From JBAYJT01 sp041664965 (lineage in GTDB: Bacteria > Pseudomonadota > Gammaproteobacteria > UBA9339), in the NCBI GenBank assembly GCA_041664965.1, contig JBAYJT010000001.1, positions 6,682 to 70,681 of the forward strand: a stretch of 64,000 bases of DNA. Reading direction: 5' to 3'. The notes beneath the pieces were generated by a model, which was not told the DNA's origin, ran no database searches, and saw only the letters and a program-made list of their open reading frames with translations. Positions 18,450 to 29,050 of this stretch are shown here, piece after piece. The translations under genes and the position numbers were made by a program. Numbering within the stretch: the first letter of the stretch is position 1; each line of letters opens with the position of its first letter.

Positions 18450-20489
18450 TTATTCCTGCGTTTTATATTCAGCATTCACCACAATCCCATCCGCCTTCAA
18501 CAGCGCATCGATCTTGGGCTCACGGCCAGCGAAATTCTTAAAAGCATCCAGGGGTTCAATAACACCACCAACTGCTAAAATATTTTTTAGAAAATCTTCC
18601 GCAACTTTTTTATTAAACAAACCTCGTTTTTGAAAGATCGCAAAAACATCACTCGACATAACTTCTGACCATTTGTAGCTATAATATCCTGCTGCATATT
18701 CACCAGCAAAAATGTGTAGGAAACTATTTTGGAAACGGTTTCCCGCGTATTTTGGTAATATATTTACTTTTGAGCGCACAGTATTTAAGAGAGATTGCAC
18801 CTGCTTGGGCGCAAAACCACTATTTTTGCTATGCAGTAAAAAGTCGAACAAAGCAAACTCCAACTGCCGCATCGTTTGTAAGCCTGACTGCATATTTTTC
18901 GCTTTATGAATTTTTTTCTGCAAACTGAGTGGCAAAGGCTTTTTAGTAATGTGATGTCTCGAGATTGTCTCTAGAATTTTTTTCTCATTGCACCAATTTT
19001 CCATAAATTGACTAGCAAGCTCCACTGCATCCCAAAGCACGCCATTGATCCCAGAAACTGGGGCGTAATCTACTGTTGTCAGTAAATGCTGCAGGCAATG
19101 CCCAAACTCATGGAACAGCGTTGTAACTTCATCAAAAGTAAGCAAACTGGGTTTGCCTGCTATTGGTGGAGCGAAATTACAAACTAGATAAGCAATAGGA
19201 ATTTGCACAGAACCACTTTGCAATTTGTAGCGCGTCTGACAAGAATCCATCCATGCTCCACCTTGTTTACTGGAACGAACATACAAATCTAAATATAATT
19301 TTCCCATGCATTTTTGCTGGCGATTTAGAAGCTGGAAACACTTTACATCTTCGTGCCAAACAGAAACTTTGTTAAGCGGCAAAATCTTAACGGAAAATAA
19401 TTTTTCAACTAATTTTTGTATACCGCTTAAAACCTGATCGACGGGGAAATATTGACGCAGCTCATCTTGCGATAAAGCATATTTCTGTTGCCGCATCTTT
19501 TCGCGGTAATAAGCAATATCCCAAGGAAAAAGTTTTTTTACTTTAAATTTTTCCCTGGCAAATTCCTCTAATTCCGCTAACTCAAGCCTAGCCTTGGGTA
19601 GAGCTTTCTTTGATATATCATTTAAAAAATCCAAAACCTGCTTAGGCTCTTTAAACATTTTAGTTGCCAAAGATAATTCAGCATAGTTACCAAAACCCAA
19701 GAGCTGAGCCAACTTGCTACGAACTTGTAAGATTTCCGAGACCAAACCGTCATTAGCTAAGGCACGTGTCACATAAGCCACATACATTTCTTGGCGGAGT
19801 TTCTTTTTATTAGCATAAGTCAACACCGCCTCATAAAATGGCGCATGCAACGTCACAAGAAAGCCTTTTAGTTTCTGCTTAGCCGCATTAGATGCTGCGG
19901 CTTTTACAATATACTCTGGAATGCCAGATAATTCTTGCTGATCCGCTATAATCTTGCGCCACGCATTAGTAGAATCTAAAACATTGTTAGAAAATTTGGT
20001 TTGCAAATTAGATAATTTTTTCTGTAAAGCTCTAACTTCTCTTTGTTTATTTTTAGGTAGATCTGCTCCAGCTAAATGAAAATCGCGCAGCATATTAGAA
20101 ATAATCTTTTTCTCAGCTGCATTTAATTTGGAAAAATTCTGATCTTCTTTGATAGTTAAAATAGCCTTGTAAAGCTTCTGATTTTGCCCCAACGCACTGT
20201 AGTAAGAAGTAACTTTGGCCAAACATGCTTCATAAACTTTACGTAACGCAGGTGAATCAGCCACCATATGCAAATGTCTTACAATAGACCAAATATAGCT
20301 TAACTGTTCCTCATCATCTAGAAAAGGCTCCATTAGGTTTTGCCAAGTATATGTTTTGTTTTTTCGCAAAAGCTCTTTCAAGCGCTCATGATTACTAGCT
20401 AAAACGCTGTTTATAGCTGGCAAAATATGTTTTGTTTTAATACGATGGAACGGCGGTGTTTTTTCACGAACTAATAAAGGATTCTTCAT
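18450..20489 (-). CDS. prlC: Oligopeptidase A (M3 metallopeptidase)
   Basis: Cytoplasmic zinc peptidase that degrades short peptides, including cleaved signal peptides. The 679 residues match E. coli PrlC. The active-site HEFGH lies near residue 460 within TTLFHEFGHCLQHLL, with the third ligand in the following LWDAVELASQFMENW. The final domain has FAGEYAAGYYSYKWSEVM, typical of the family. It runs into the EamA gene with two bases between them. Confidence 0.95.
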   Translation of the reverse strand: MKNPLLVREKTPPFHRIKTKHILPAINSVLASNHERLKELLRKNKTYTWQNLMEPFLDDEEQLSYIWSIVRHLHMVADSPALRKVYEACLAKVTSYYSALGQNQKLYKAILTIKEDQNFSKLNAAEKKIISNMLRDFHLAGADLPKNKQREVRALQKKLSNLQTKFSNNVLDSTNAWRKIIADQQELSGIPEYIVKAAASNAAKQKLKGFLVTLHAPFYEAVLTYANKKKLRQEMYVAYVTRALANDGLVSEILQVRSKLAQLLGFGNYAELSLATKMFKEPKQVLDFLNDISKKALPKARLELAELEEFAREKFKVKKLFPWDIAYYREKMRQQKYALSQDELRQYFPVDQVLSGIQKLVEKLFSVKILPLNKVSVWHEDVKCFQLLNRQQKCMGKLYLDLYVRSSKQGGAWMDSCQTRYKLQSGSVQIPIAYLVCNFAPPIAGKPSLLTFDEVTTLFHEFGHCLQHLLTTVDYAPVSGINGVLWDAVELASQFMENWCNEKKILETISRHHITKKPLPLSLQKKIHKAKNMQSGLQTMRQLEFALFDFLLHSKNSGFAPKQVQSLLNTVRSKVNILPKYAGNRFQNSFLHIFAGEYAAGYYSYKWSEVMSSDVFAIFQKRGLFNKKVAEDFLKNILAVGGVIEPLDAFKNFAGREPKIDALLKADGIVVNAEYKTQE

Positions 20490-20525
20490 GTTATAATGCC
20501 TGATGTTTTTGTGTTAACCCATTAA

Positions 20526-20560
20526 CCCAGGGCTGCGCGAGCAAGCTCGCTTTCCCTGGG
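20526..20560. repeat. GC-rich nested hairpin
   Basis: CCCAGGG (20526-20532) pairs with CCCTGGG (20554-20560), and inner GCGAGC (20537-20542) pairs with GCTCGC (20545-20550). It lies between the divergent prlC and the phospholipase-D-like gene. It resembles the nested hairpin at 1983-2018 in design but not in sequence. Confidence 0.6.
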
Positions 20561-20624
20561 CTATCTTCTCTCGCCCTTGCAGGGCTCTTGTTTGAATGTG
20601 TTATTTTAATTGGAAAATATTACT

Positions 20625-21173
20625 ATGCGTAAAATCAGTCTACTTCTTTTTCTTTTTAGCCTCTGGTCTACTTTATGCTTCGGCGATATTTTTAGCAACG
20701 ATGCTTCTTATACGGTCTGTTTTTCCCCAGAAGGAAGATGCACTCAACCTATCGTGACAGCTATTTATAACGCAAAAAAAGAAATATTGGTACAAGCTTT
20801 TAGCTTCACTAACTTTCCTATAGCCAAGGCTTTAGTAGCGGCACAAAAACGCGGGGTGGATGTGGAAATCCTTTTAGACAAAAGCGCCATTGTTGAACCA
20901 ATGTATACTGTAGACTATTGCCGCAAACATAATTTACCAATAAAAATAGATTATTTGCCAGACATAGCTCACAACAAAGTTATGATTATTGACGATGAAA
21001 TCACAATAACTGGCAGTTTTAACTTCACTAAAGCTGCCGATCAGAAAAACACCGAGAATCTTCTTCTAATTCACGACAAAATCCTGGCAGCGAAATACAA
21101 AAATAACTGGCAAAAACGTACAAAATTAAGTTTGACGCTGTTAGAATACATCTCAAAATATAATCAGCACTAA
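20625..21173 (+). CDS. Secreted phospholipase D/Nuc-family protein
   Basis: Single-domain member of the PLD superfamily, 182 residues from MRKISLLLFL. A clear signal peptide (LLLFLFSLWSTLCFG) predicts export. One HKD motif is present: HNKVMIIDDEITITGSFNFT matches HxK(x)4D(x)6GSxN, followed by the conserved AADQKNTENLL. Single-motif members work as dimers and include the endonuclease Nuc and phospholipases of intracellular bacteria. Whether this one cuts DNA or lipid cannot be told. Ten bases separate it from apaH. Confidence 0.9.
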   Translation: MRKISLLLFLFSLWSTLCFGDIFSNDASYTVCFSPEGRCTQPIVTAIYNAKKEILVQAFSFTNFPIAKALVAAQKRGVDVEILLDKSAIVEPMYTVDYCRKHNLPIKIDYLPDIAHNKVMIIDDEITITGSFNFTKAADQKNTENLLLIHDKILAAKYKNNWQKRTKLSLTLLEYISKYNQH

Positions 21174-21184
21174 GGGAAACCTAT

Positions 21185-21997
21185 ATGGCAACCTACGCAA
21201 TCGGCGATGTACACGGATGCGTGTACGAATTAGAAGCATTGATGAAAAAAATTTCTTTTAATCCCTCTCAAGATAAACTATGGTTTGTCGGAGATTTAGT
21301 TGGACGCGGACTTTTCTCTTTAGAAGTTTTACGCTTAGTAAAAAATTTAGATACTTCAGCCATAGTGATTTTAGGAAATCACGACATTTATCTTTTGGTG
21401 TTGGAATATGAAAAGCATTTACGCCCCAATCATCCTAAACTAGAACCAATCTTTACCGCCAAAGACTCCCAGGAACTGTTAAATTGGCTAAGACACAGAC
21501 CACTCTTACATTGCGATGATAAGTTGGGCTATGTAATGGCGCATGCCGGTATCTACCCAAAATGGACAATAGAGGAAGCAAAAATTTATGCCCATGAAGT
21601 AGAAGAAGCCTTGCGAGGAAAAGAACATCCAGATTTCTTGCATACTGTAGAAGGCAACAAACCCAACACTTGGCGAAAAGATTTGGTTGGATACGATCGT
21701 CTGCGCTTCTTCGTCAATTGCTTCACTCGCATGCGTTTTTGCTCTCTTGATGGAAAATTAAATCTGACATGCAAAGCTGAAATTGGCAAACAACCGGCTG
21801 GTTATATACCATGGTTTCAAATTCCCGGAAGGCTCACAAAAGAAACAAAAATAATTTTCGGCCACTGGGCGGCTCTAGCTGGAAACACAAAAGAACCCTT
21901 CCTCTATGCCATCGACACTGGTTGTGTATGGGGTGGCAAACTAACAGCTATGTGTTTAGAAAATGGTGAATTGTTTTCTGTGCCAAAAAACAAATAA
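21185..21997 (+). CDS. apaH: Symmetrical diadenosine tetraphosphatase
   Basis: Hydrolyses Ap4A to two ADP. The 270 residues fit the family. The metallophosphatase motifs GDVHGC (residue 7), GDLVGRG (about 37) and GNHD (about 62) are in order, with MAHAGIYPKW and FGHWAAL downstream. Read after the PLD-like gene in the same direction. It converges with the P-type ATPase gene. Confidence 0.95.
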   Translation: MATYAIGDVHGCVYELEALMKKISFNPSQDKLWFVGDLVGRGLFSLEVLRLVKNLDTSAIVILGNHDIYLLVLEYEKHLRPNHPKLEPIFTAKDSQELLNWLRHRPLLHCDDKLGYVMAHAGIYPKWTIEEAKIYAHEVEEALRGKEHPDFLHTVEGNKPNTWRKDLVGYDRLRFFVNCFTRMRFCSLDGKLNLTCKAEIGKQPAGYIPWFQIPGRLTKETKIIFGHWAALAGNTKEPFLYAIDTGCVWGGKLTAMCLENGELFSVPKNK

Positions 21998-22003
21998 TTG
22001 CCA

Positions 22004-24625
22004 CTATTTTTTCTTCTTTCTTCGTAATAAATATTTTTCAATTTCCACACATACAAAAATCAAACCACCTAAGCCAACTATGTATACCCAATGCATAAAG
22101 CCCAAAGCAACCGAACCAAAAAAATATTGCATAGTTGGAATATAAGTGAACCCTGCCTGCAGTAACAAGACCGCAACAACAGCCAACAATGTTGCCTTGC
22201 TACTAAATAATGTAGAGAAACTGATAGATGATGAGTAAATTTTTCGACAATTAAATAAGTAAACTATTTCACCGAAAACAATCATATTCACTATCACAGT
22301 TCGTACAGTATCCAAGGGAATACCGCGCAAATGATCTTCACTTAAAAATAAAACAAAAACAGCCGCAACAATGAGCGATGAAACAAATACTGTACGCCAA
22401 AAAAGAAAGGGGGACAGAAGAGGTTCTTGTACTGACCGCGGTGGACGCCTCATATTATCTTTTTCCCCAGGCTCAAAGGCCAAAGCTAATGACAACGTAA
22501 TAGTTGTTACCATATTTATCCATAAAATTTGCACGGGAGTAATTGGCAAAGTCCAACCAAATAAAATAGCTATCACTATCGCCAAACACTGCGCAAAACT
22601 CGTAGGCAAAATAAACAAAATAGCTTTCTTTAAATTGTCATAAATGGTTCTACCTATGGATATAGCAGCTACAATAGTAGCAAAATTATCATCATTCAAA
22701 ACCATAGCTGCTGCACTTTTTGCAGCTTCCGTACCTTTTCTACCCATGGCGATTCCGATATCAGCTTGCATCAAAGCTGGAGCATCATTCACCCCGTCAC
22801 CAGTCATAGCAACTATGTTGTGCTTTTCTTGCAACGCTTTAACTAGACGTAATTTATGTTCCGGGGCTGTTCGAGCATAAACATTAACCTGAGCAGCAAT
22901 GGCACACAACTCATCATCTGTTAGACGATCAATTTCGGCACCAGTAATCACTCGCTGTGGATTTTGAATTCCAACTTGTTCGGCTATATTCGCGGCGGTA
23001 AGGCTATGATCTCCTGTAATCATTTTCACTTGAATTCCAGCTCCCAAACAAGATAAGACAGCAGATTTACTTTCCGCACGTGGCATATCGCTTAAGCCAA
23101 ATAACGCCAAAATCGTGAAGCCTTCCTGTAGATACTTAAAGTCAAGGCTAGTTATCTTAGGCGAACTTTCTTTGTAAGCAACAGCTATAACACGTTGCCC
23201 GCTGTGAGCTAATTTTCGTAGCTTATTTACCCAATATTTGTTCTCATCGCTGCTTTGCCAGGAAGAAATTTGCAAGATTTTCTCAGGCACACCTTTAACA
23301 AAAATAAAACCTTTCCCAGAATGATCGTGGTGCAACGTAGCCATAATCTTATGTTTAGATTCAAAAGGAATAAAATCCGTACGCGGTAATTTTTTTTGCT
23401 CTGCTACTAAATCCAAACCAGCCCTTTTTCCCATCTGCCACATAGCAGCGTCTAAAGGGTCGCTATAAACACTAAAAACGGCATCATTACACAAAATCGA
23501 TATCCGAACTGCTTCTATTAGATCGTCATGTTTACACGGATCAAAATTTATATTCCAAGTTTCATAGAGCTTTTTAGCGGTAACAATCTCATGCACGGCT
23601 AGTTCGTTTAAAGTTAATGTTCCTGTTTTATCCGTACAAATTGTTGTCACAGAACCCATAGTCTCAATAGCCGGCAGGCGAGCCACAATAGCATTCTGCC
23701 GAGCCATACGTGTCACACCTATAGCAAGAATAATAGTCATAACCGCAGGCAAACCTTCCGGAATAGCTGACACAATAATGCTAACCACAGCCAGCAATAA
23801 TTTATCTATAGAGTCTTGCCAAAAGAGCATGCCAATAAAAAAAGTTATAGCAGCGAATAGCAAAATTATGCCAGTAAGCCAAATTCCGAATCGATTTATT
23901 TTAGCTATCAAAGGAATGGTGGGGTGTGCCTCCTTTTTCACAGCCTCGCTAATACGCCCAACTTCGGTATCAAGACCAGTAGCCACAACAATACCGAATC
24001 CTCTCCCTGACGTAACAATAGTACTACTATAGGCCATGGAAATACGCTCAGCTAAAGGAGCCTGGCTTATTACTTTCTCTACTTGTTTCGCAACAGGTAA
24101 AGATTCGCCAGTTAATGCCGATTCTTGAGTTTGCAAATTCTGCGTATCAATAAGACGCAAATCAGCAGGAACTTTATCTCCGCTTTGCAGAAAAATAACA
24201 TCACCTATAGTAATGTCTTTCGCTGAAATTTTTTCTAGTTTTCCGTCACGAAGTACGGTTGTAAAAATAGCCAAACTATTCCGAATAGCGCTCAAAGCGC
24301 TCTGAGCCTTACCTTCCTGCAAGCAACCAAAAATAGCATTTAAAAAAATCACACCTAAAATAACGCTAGTATCAGCAACGTGATGAAAAAAAGCCGTTAC
24401 ACAAGCCGAGCCCAATAAAATGTAAATTAAAATATTATGGAATTGACGCAAAAAGCGTCTTAACAAACTAGCTGGTTTAGGTGGGGTAATCTCATTAGGC
24501 GGAAATTTTTTTAGGCGCCTTTGAGCTTCTTTTTTACTTAAACCTTTAGAACTACTATCTAGTTTTTTTAGTGTATATTGGACACTAAGGGCATGCCATG
24601 CAATTTGGTTGGTCGTTGTTTCCAT
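22004..24625 (-). CDS. P-type cation-transporting ATPase
   Basis: Integral membrane ion pump of 873 residues, P2-like. The N-terminal cation ATPase domain precedes the first helices, and TGES lies near residue 172 in the actuator domain. The membrane motif IPEGLPAVMTIILAIGVTRM is typical of Ca2+-type pumps. The phosphorylation site is DKTGTLT near residue 332. KGVPEKIL is the nucleotide-binding signature and TGDGVNDAPAL the hinge. Ten hydrophobic helices can be counted roughly. The exact ion (calcium or another cation) is not determined. It stands alone, upstream of the convergent apaH. Confidence 0.92.
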   Translation of the reverse strand: METTTNQIAWHALSVQYTLKKLDSSSKGLSKKEAQRRLKKFPPNEITPPKPASLLRRFLRQFHNILIYILLGSACVTAFFHHVADTSVILGVIFLNAIFGCLQEGKAQSALSAIRNSLAIFTTVLRDGKLEKISAKDITIGDVIFLQSGDKVPADLRLIDTQNLQTQESALTGESLPVAKQVEKVISQAPLAERISMAYSSTIVTSGRGFGIVVATGLDTEVGRISEAVKKEAHPTIPLIAKINRFGIWLTGIILLFAAITFFIGMLFWQDSIDKLLLAVVSIIVSAIPEGLPAVMTIILAIGVTRMARQNAIVARLPAIETMGSVTTICTDKTGTLTLNELAVHEIVTAKKLYETWNINFDPCKHDDLIEAVRISILCNDAVFSVYSDPLDAAMWQMGKRAGLDLVAEQKKLPRTDFIPFESKHKIMATLHHDHSGKGFIFVKGVPEKILQISSWQSSDENKYWVNKLRKLAHSGQRVIAVAYKESSPKITSLDFKYLQEGFTILALFGLSDMPRAESKSAVLSCLGAGIQVKMITGDHSLTAANIAEQVGIQNPQRVITGAEIDRLTDDELCAIAAQVNVYARTAPEHKLRLVKALQEKHNIVAMTGDGVNDAPALMQADIGIAMGRKGTEAAKSAAAMVLNDDNFATIVAAISIGRTIYDNLKKAILFILPTSFAQCLAIVIAILFGWTLPITPVQILWINMVTTITLSLALAFEPGEKDNMRRPPRSVQEPLLSPFLFWRTVFVSSLIVAAVFVLFLSEDHLRGIPLDTVRTVIVNMIVFGEIVYLFNCRKIYSSSISFSTLFSSKATLLAVVAVLLLQAGFTYIPTMQYFFGSVALGFMHWVYIVGLGGLIFVCVEIEKYLLRRKKKK

Positions 24626-24631
24626 GATATT

Positions 24632-26302
24632 TTATTTTCTTTTAGATTTACTGACTAGTGGTTTCGCCCAAGAGCCACGAACAGTGTAGCTTGAGCTTGT
24701 CATACTTTTGCCACCACCTAATATCTTATCTGCAGCCAAAGTTACCACTCCTGCAACTGGACCTCCAGCTACAGCAGCTACCAAAGGTAGGTCAGAGGTT
24801 AGGGTGGGTGCCACAGTAATTTCCAAATCATAATCTTTTCTAATTATTCCAACTCTACCCTGAACTAAAACCTTTGCTATCGGACCTACTAAACTTATAT
24901 TGTGAACAGAAATATTACCATTTTTTATAACTGCATCGCCCTTTAGAGCATCAAAAGCAAACCCTTTCGCGGTCAAATCGCTAAAATCTAAAGTAAGATA
25001 TTTCGGTAAGCCCTGTAAAGTCACCAAACTAAAAAAACGACCAATATCTAGGCTGCTTTCTGTTTTCGCACCTAGATTTACAATGTTGCCTTTTTGAAAA
25101 CGTATTTTTATACTTCCATTTAAAGTAGCCCAATTTGGTACAAACCATTTATCTTGCCACGTTAATTGGAAGTTTACCGTACCGCTACCACCCACTAGAT
25201 TAGAACCCGCATCCAAGCTCTTTAATAACACACCCAAATTACTTGTCTTCAAAACACCGATTAAATTTATCGTTTGTTGATTAGAACCGGCCAACCAATC
25301 TCCGCTTGCTTCTACGTTGCTGGCTGGCAGCGACATAAAAAATTTCTTCACGCTGATACTGCTCTTTCCTTGCGCAGTAATGTCAAAGCCTATACGACCA
25401 AGTTTTTGGCCGTTATAGCGAAAATCGTTACTTACGAAAGACAATGGGGGTAAATCAGCAAAATCTAATACAGGCAAAGGAAAATCTTTTTGTTTTGCGT
25501 CAGATATAAAATAAGATCTATTTAACCTGATACCCCAAGCTTCACCTGAACCTTCCTTGGGTAAGGTAATTGTTCCCTGAATATTCGGGCTCACAATTTC
25601 AATCTTTGATCTTTGTGCATTCTTCTGAGCAAACGATAGAATAACCTGCACATTTGTATCGTATTGCAGCTCTAAACGTTCAGAAGAAATATTTAGCTTA
25701 ATATTCTGTAAATGAATGCTTGCTATACTTGCTGAATGTATCAGAACAGATAATGCATTATTTTGATAGACCAGGTCTGCTTTTATATTTTTAACAGTTG
25801 GCCAATTAGGATGCCCCAAGCAAGTCAAATTGACATCCTCAAGAACAAGCTTTTCGTTGTGCTCCTTTGTAGAAAACAATCCACCGAAATTAAAACTCAG
25901 ACTAGCTTTACTGACTCCACTACCCTCATCAGATGCAACCCTCATTCCAGAAACAAAAAATCCAGTAGGTTTTAATGCGCGCTCTATTATACTCTTCCAT
26001 AAATTTATTTTGAGCCTAACCTCAACCATTTTAGCGAGTGACGTGCGCTGCGCCTGATCTTTTATGACTACATTAGAAAAAATGACAGTTGGATGGAGAG
26101 AGTCAAAATGAGCAGATACCTTTTCAATAGAAATCGGCTGTCCTAAAGCCTTACTCGTCCAAAGTTCTAAATTAGGTTTATACTTTTCTAAATAAAAATC
26201 CGCTAAGGGAGTGAAATTAACAATCAATATACAAATTAAAATAGCGACAACTACACTACTAACTATTCCAATAAAAAACCTCCTCCTTTTCTGCATATCC
26301 AT
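24632..26302 (-). CDS. Shortened YhdP/AsmA-like envelope protein
   Basis: Predicted inner-membrane-anchored periplasmic protein of 556 residues. The N-terminal anchor is FFIGIVSSVVVAILICILIV, followed by the AsmA/YhdP-type start (ADFYLEKYKPNLELWTSKAL, then GQPISIEKVSAHFDSLHPTV). The C-terminus resembles the end of YhdP (LPLVAAVAGGPVAGVVTLAA, then SYTVRGSWAKPLVSK). E. coli YhdP is about 1266 residues, so the middle is roughly half missing. Position directly after mreBCD matches YhdP synteny; maf and rng, which usually lie between, are absent. YhdP-class proteins move phospholipid to the outer membrane; a shorter bridge is inferred. Confidence 0.8.
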   Translation of the reverse strand: MDMQKRRRFFIGIVSSVVVAILICILIVNFTPLADFYLEKYKPNLELWTSKALGQPISIEKVSAHFDSLHPTVIFSNVVIKDQAQRTSLAKMVEVRLKINLWKSIIERALKPTGFFVSGMRVASDEGSGVSKASLSFNFGGLFSTKEHNEKLVLEDVNLTCLGHPNWPTVKNIKADLVYQNNALSVLIHSASIASIHLQNIKLNISSERLELQYDTNVQVILSFAQKNAQRSKIEIVSPNIQGTITLPKEGSGEAWGIRLNRSYFISDAKQKDFPLPVLDFADLPPLSFVSNDFRYNGQKLGRIGFDITAQGKSSISVKKFFMSLPASNVEASGDWLAGSNQQTINLIGVLKTSNLGVLLKSLDAGSNLVGGSGTVNFQLTWQDKWFVPNWATLNGSIKIRFQKGNIVNLGAKTESSLDIGRFFSLVTLQGLPKYLTLDFSDLTAKGFAFDALKGDAVIKNGNISVHNISLVGPIAKVLVQGRVGIIRKDYDLEITVAPTLTSDLPLVAAVAGGPVAGVVTLAADKILGGGKSMTSSSYTVRGSWAKPLVSKSKRK

Positions 26303-26305
26303 AGG

Positions 26306-26797
26306 CTAACTGATCCTCAATCGCTCTTGCCAACGCCGCAGCAACATTTCTACCCAAGGCCAAAATAATGTTGTAGTGAAAATAGTAAGCCAATAATTGA
26401 TGTGATTTCCCTTAGGCTCCAGATTACTTTCTAACCAAACCTGTAAGATCTGCGCCAAAATAACCAACAAAAAAACAATACTAGTTCGCTGCAAAAAAGA
26501 ATAAAAAACAATGCGGTTGTGAAAGCGTTGCAAAAAATACACTATCACAGTGAATATCAAAGCATGTTCCCCTAAATAAGCATTACTAAGCATATCCAAA
26601 GCTAGTCCGACTATCCATGCAATTCCAATTCCAACACACTCTGGTAGAAGCAAAGCCCAGCCCATCAAAAGCAGTAAAACCCATTGTGGTCGTAATCCAA
26701 CTATCCAATTGGGTAATGGTAAAATATTTAAAGCAAAGGCCAAAAAAAAGCTTATAACAATTACCCAAACCACATTACAACGACGTGCACCGTACAT
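26306..26797 (-). CDS. mreD: Rod-shape protein MreD
   Basis: Inner-membrane protein of the elongasome. The 163 residues include five or so hydrophobic helices, with the family pattern PNWIVGLRPQWVLLLLMGWA, a central GLALDMLSNAYLGEHAL and a C-terminal FWPWVEMLLRRWQ. Three bases lie on each side to mreC and the YhdP-like gene, so the cluster is a tight operon. Confidence 0.93.
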   Translation of the reverse strand: MYGARRCNVVWVIVISFFLAFALNILPLPNWIVGLRPQWVLLLLMGWALLLPECVGIGIAWIVGLALDMLSNAYLGEHALIFTVIVYFLQRFHNRIVFYSFLQRTSIVFLLVILAQILQVWLESNLEPKGNHINYWLTIFTTTLFWPWVEMLLRRWQERLRIS

Positions 26798-26800
26798 AGC

Positions 26801-27715
26801 TTACTTCCTGCGTAATTTAGACTTACCTGTTGCCTTGGTAGCCGGAGCTGGCTCACTTTTACTTGCTTGCTCAGACCAAATTAAAAGCATCTGCCGGCTT
26901 TGGTTGATCCGAGCACTAGGTAACATGAGAACACGCAAAAAACGTTCTCCTGGAACCTTTTCCACACGATTAACAACGCCTGCGGGATAACCTTGTGGAA
27001 ACCTTGACCCAATATCGGATGAAACCAAAAGGTCCCCTTTCTTGATATCCATTGTTTCGGGGATATGAATTAACTCTAAACTAGTGCCATCTCCTGTGCC
27101 AATCGCAATAGCTCGTAAACCATTACGCAAAATCTGCACTGGCAAAGAACTTTTCACATCTGTAATTAGTAAAATGGTACTACTATTGGCCGCGACAGCA
27201 ATCACTTGTCCAATTATGCCATACGCATCAGCTACTGGCTGTCCTATGTAAACACCATCAGCTTTACCTCGGTCGACAGTTATTTCATAATTAAAATTAC
27301 TGGAATGAACAGCAAGCAGTTGAGCTACTAAAAAACGCTCTTTAGTCGCAGCAGAGTGCACTAAATTGCGTAAATTCGCATTTTCTTGCTCTAGATCCAT
27401 GAGCTTTTGCACTTTAGCTTGAAGAAGCAACTCTTCGGCACGCAGTTTAGCGTTTTCTTCTAACAACGCACGCTTACTCGCTAAATCAGAAACAGCGGTA
27501 TCAAGAAAAGTAATTGGCCAGCTAACAACGTATTGCACAGGTGAGACTATACTGCGCAGAACTGATTTCACGTAAACAAAATATGTAATCTGCCTATCAC
27601 AAATTAAAAGGATCACAGCCAATAAAACCAGCAAAGTAGCTCTTAACCCCAAAAAACTAGTTTTAGCGAAAAGCTTTTTGATATTCCTATCCTCTGTAAG
27701 AAAATTATAAATCAT
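26801..27715 (-). CDS. mreC: Rod-shape protein MreC
   Basis: Periplasmic scaffold that activates PBP2-RodA in cell elongation. It has 304 residues: a short N-terminal tail, a membrane helix (LRATLLVLLAVILLICD), a coiled coil rich in Glu/Leu (LLLQAKVQKLMDLEQENANL) and the beta-domain with DRGKADGVYIGQPV and GLLVSSD-like KKGDLLVSSDIGSRF. The only convenient start codon (27713-27715) lies inside the AT-rich inverted repeat at 27705-27785, giving about 12 extra residues compared with most MreC proteins. Ribosome binding there is not obvious. Confidence 0.93.
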   Translation of the reverse strand: MIYNFLTEDRNIKKLFAKTSFLGLRATLLVLLAVILLICDRQITYFVYVKSVLRSIVSPVQYVVSWPITFLDTAVSDLASKRALLEENAKLRAEELLLQAKVQKLMDLEQENANLRNLVHSAATKERFLVAQLLAVHSSNFNYEITVDRGKADGVYIGQPVADAYGIIGQVIAVAANSSTILLITDVKSSLPVQILRNGLRAIAIGTGDGTSLELIHIPETMDIKKGDLLVSSDIGSRFPQGYPAGVVNRVEKVPGERFLRVLMLPSARINQSRQMLLIWSEQASKSEPAPATKATGKSKLRRK

Positions 27716-27785
27716 GAATGATGAATTATGAATATTTAAAACTAGATTGTTTCTTCCAATTCATAATTCACAATTCATAATTATT
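27705..27785 (-). repeat. AT-rich inverted repeat without the palindromic half
   Basis: Arms of ATGAATKATGAATTATGAAT-type words (27713-27733 and 27759-27782) flank a 25-base middle. The AT-rich half matches that of the composite repeats, but the ACATGTCTACA element is absent. It lies between mreB and mreC and contains the mreC start codon. Confidence 0.8.
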
Positions 27786-27791
27786 TCCCAT

Positions 27792-28871
<1,080 letters not shown>

Positions 28872-29001
28872 TTAATTATATGATTAAAGCAATTCCTGAT
28901 TATTATTGAGAAAATCGCAGAACCAAACTGCAATGTGGCTTACTTTAACTGAAAATTGACCGATTTAAAACTAAGAAATTGCAAAAAATCCTAGATTCCG
29001 A

Positions 29002-29030
29002 TTGACAGAAGAGCCCGCCAACTGCAGAAT
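29002..29030 (+). promoter_or_regulatory. Promoter of the tRNA-Gln region
   Basis: A perfect TTGACA at 29002-29007 and CAGAAT at 29025-29030 are spaced by 17 bases. The -10 ends 20 bases before the first tRNA-Gln-like sequence. It would transcribe the interrupted tRNA and probably the intact tRNA-Gln after it. Confidence 0.7.
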
Positions 29031-29050
29031 ATCCACGTTTTTATTGATTT

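Noticed and set aside
22004..24625. Magnesium pump (MgtA) assignment for the P-type ATPase
   Set aside because: The IPEGLP membrane motif fits calcium-type pumps as well or better, so the ion is left open.
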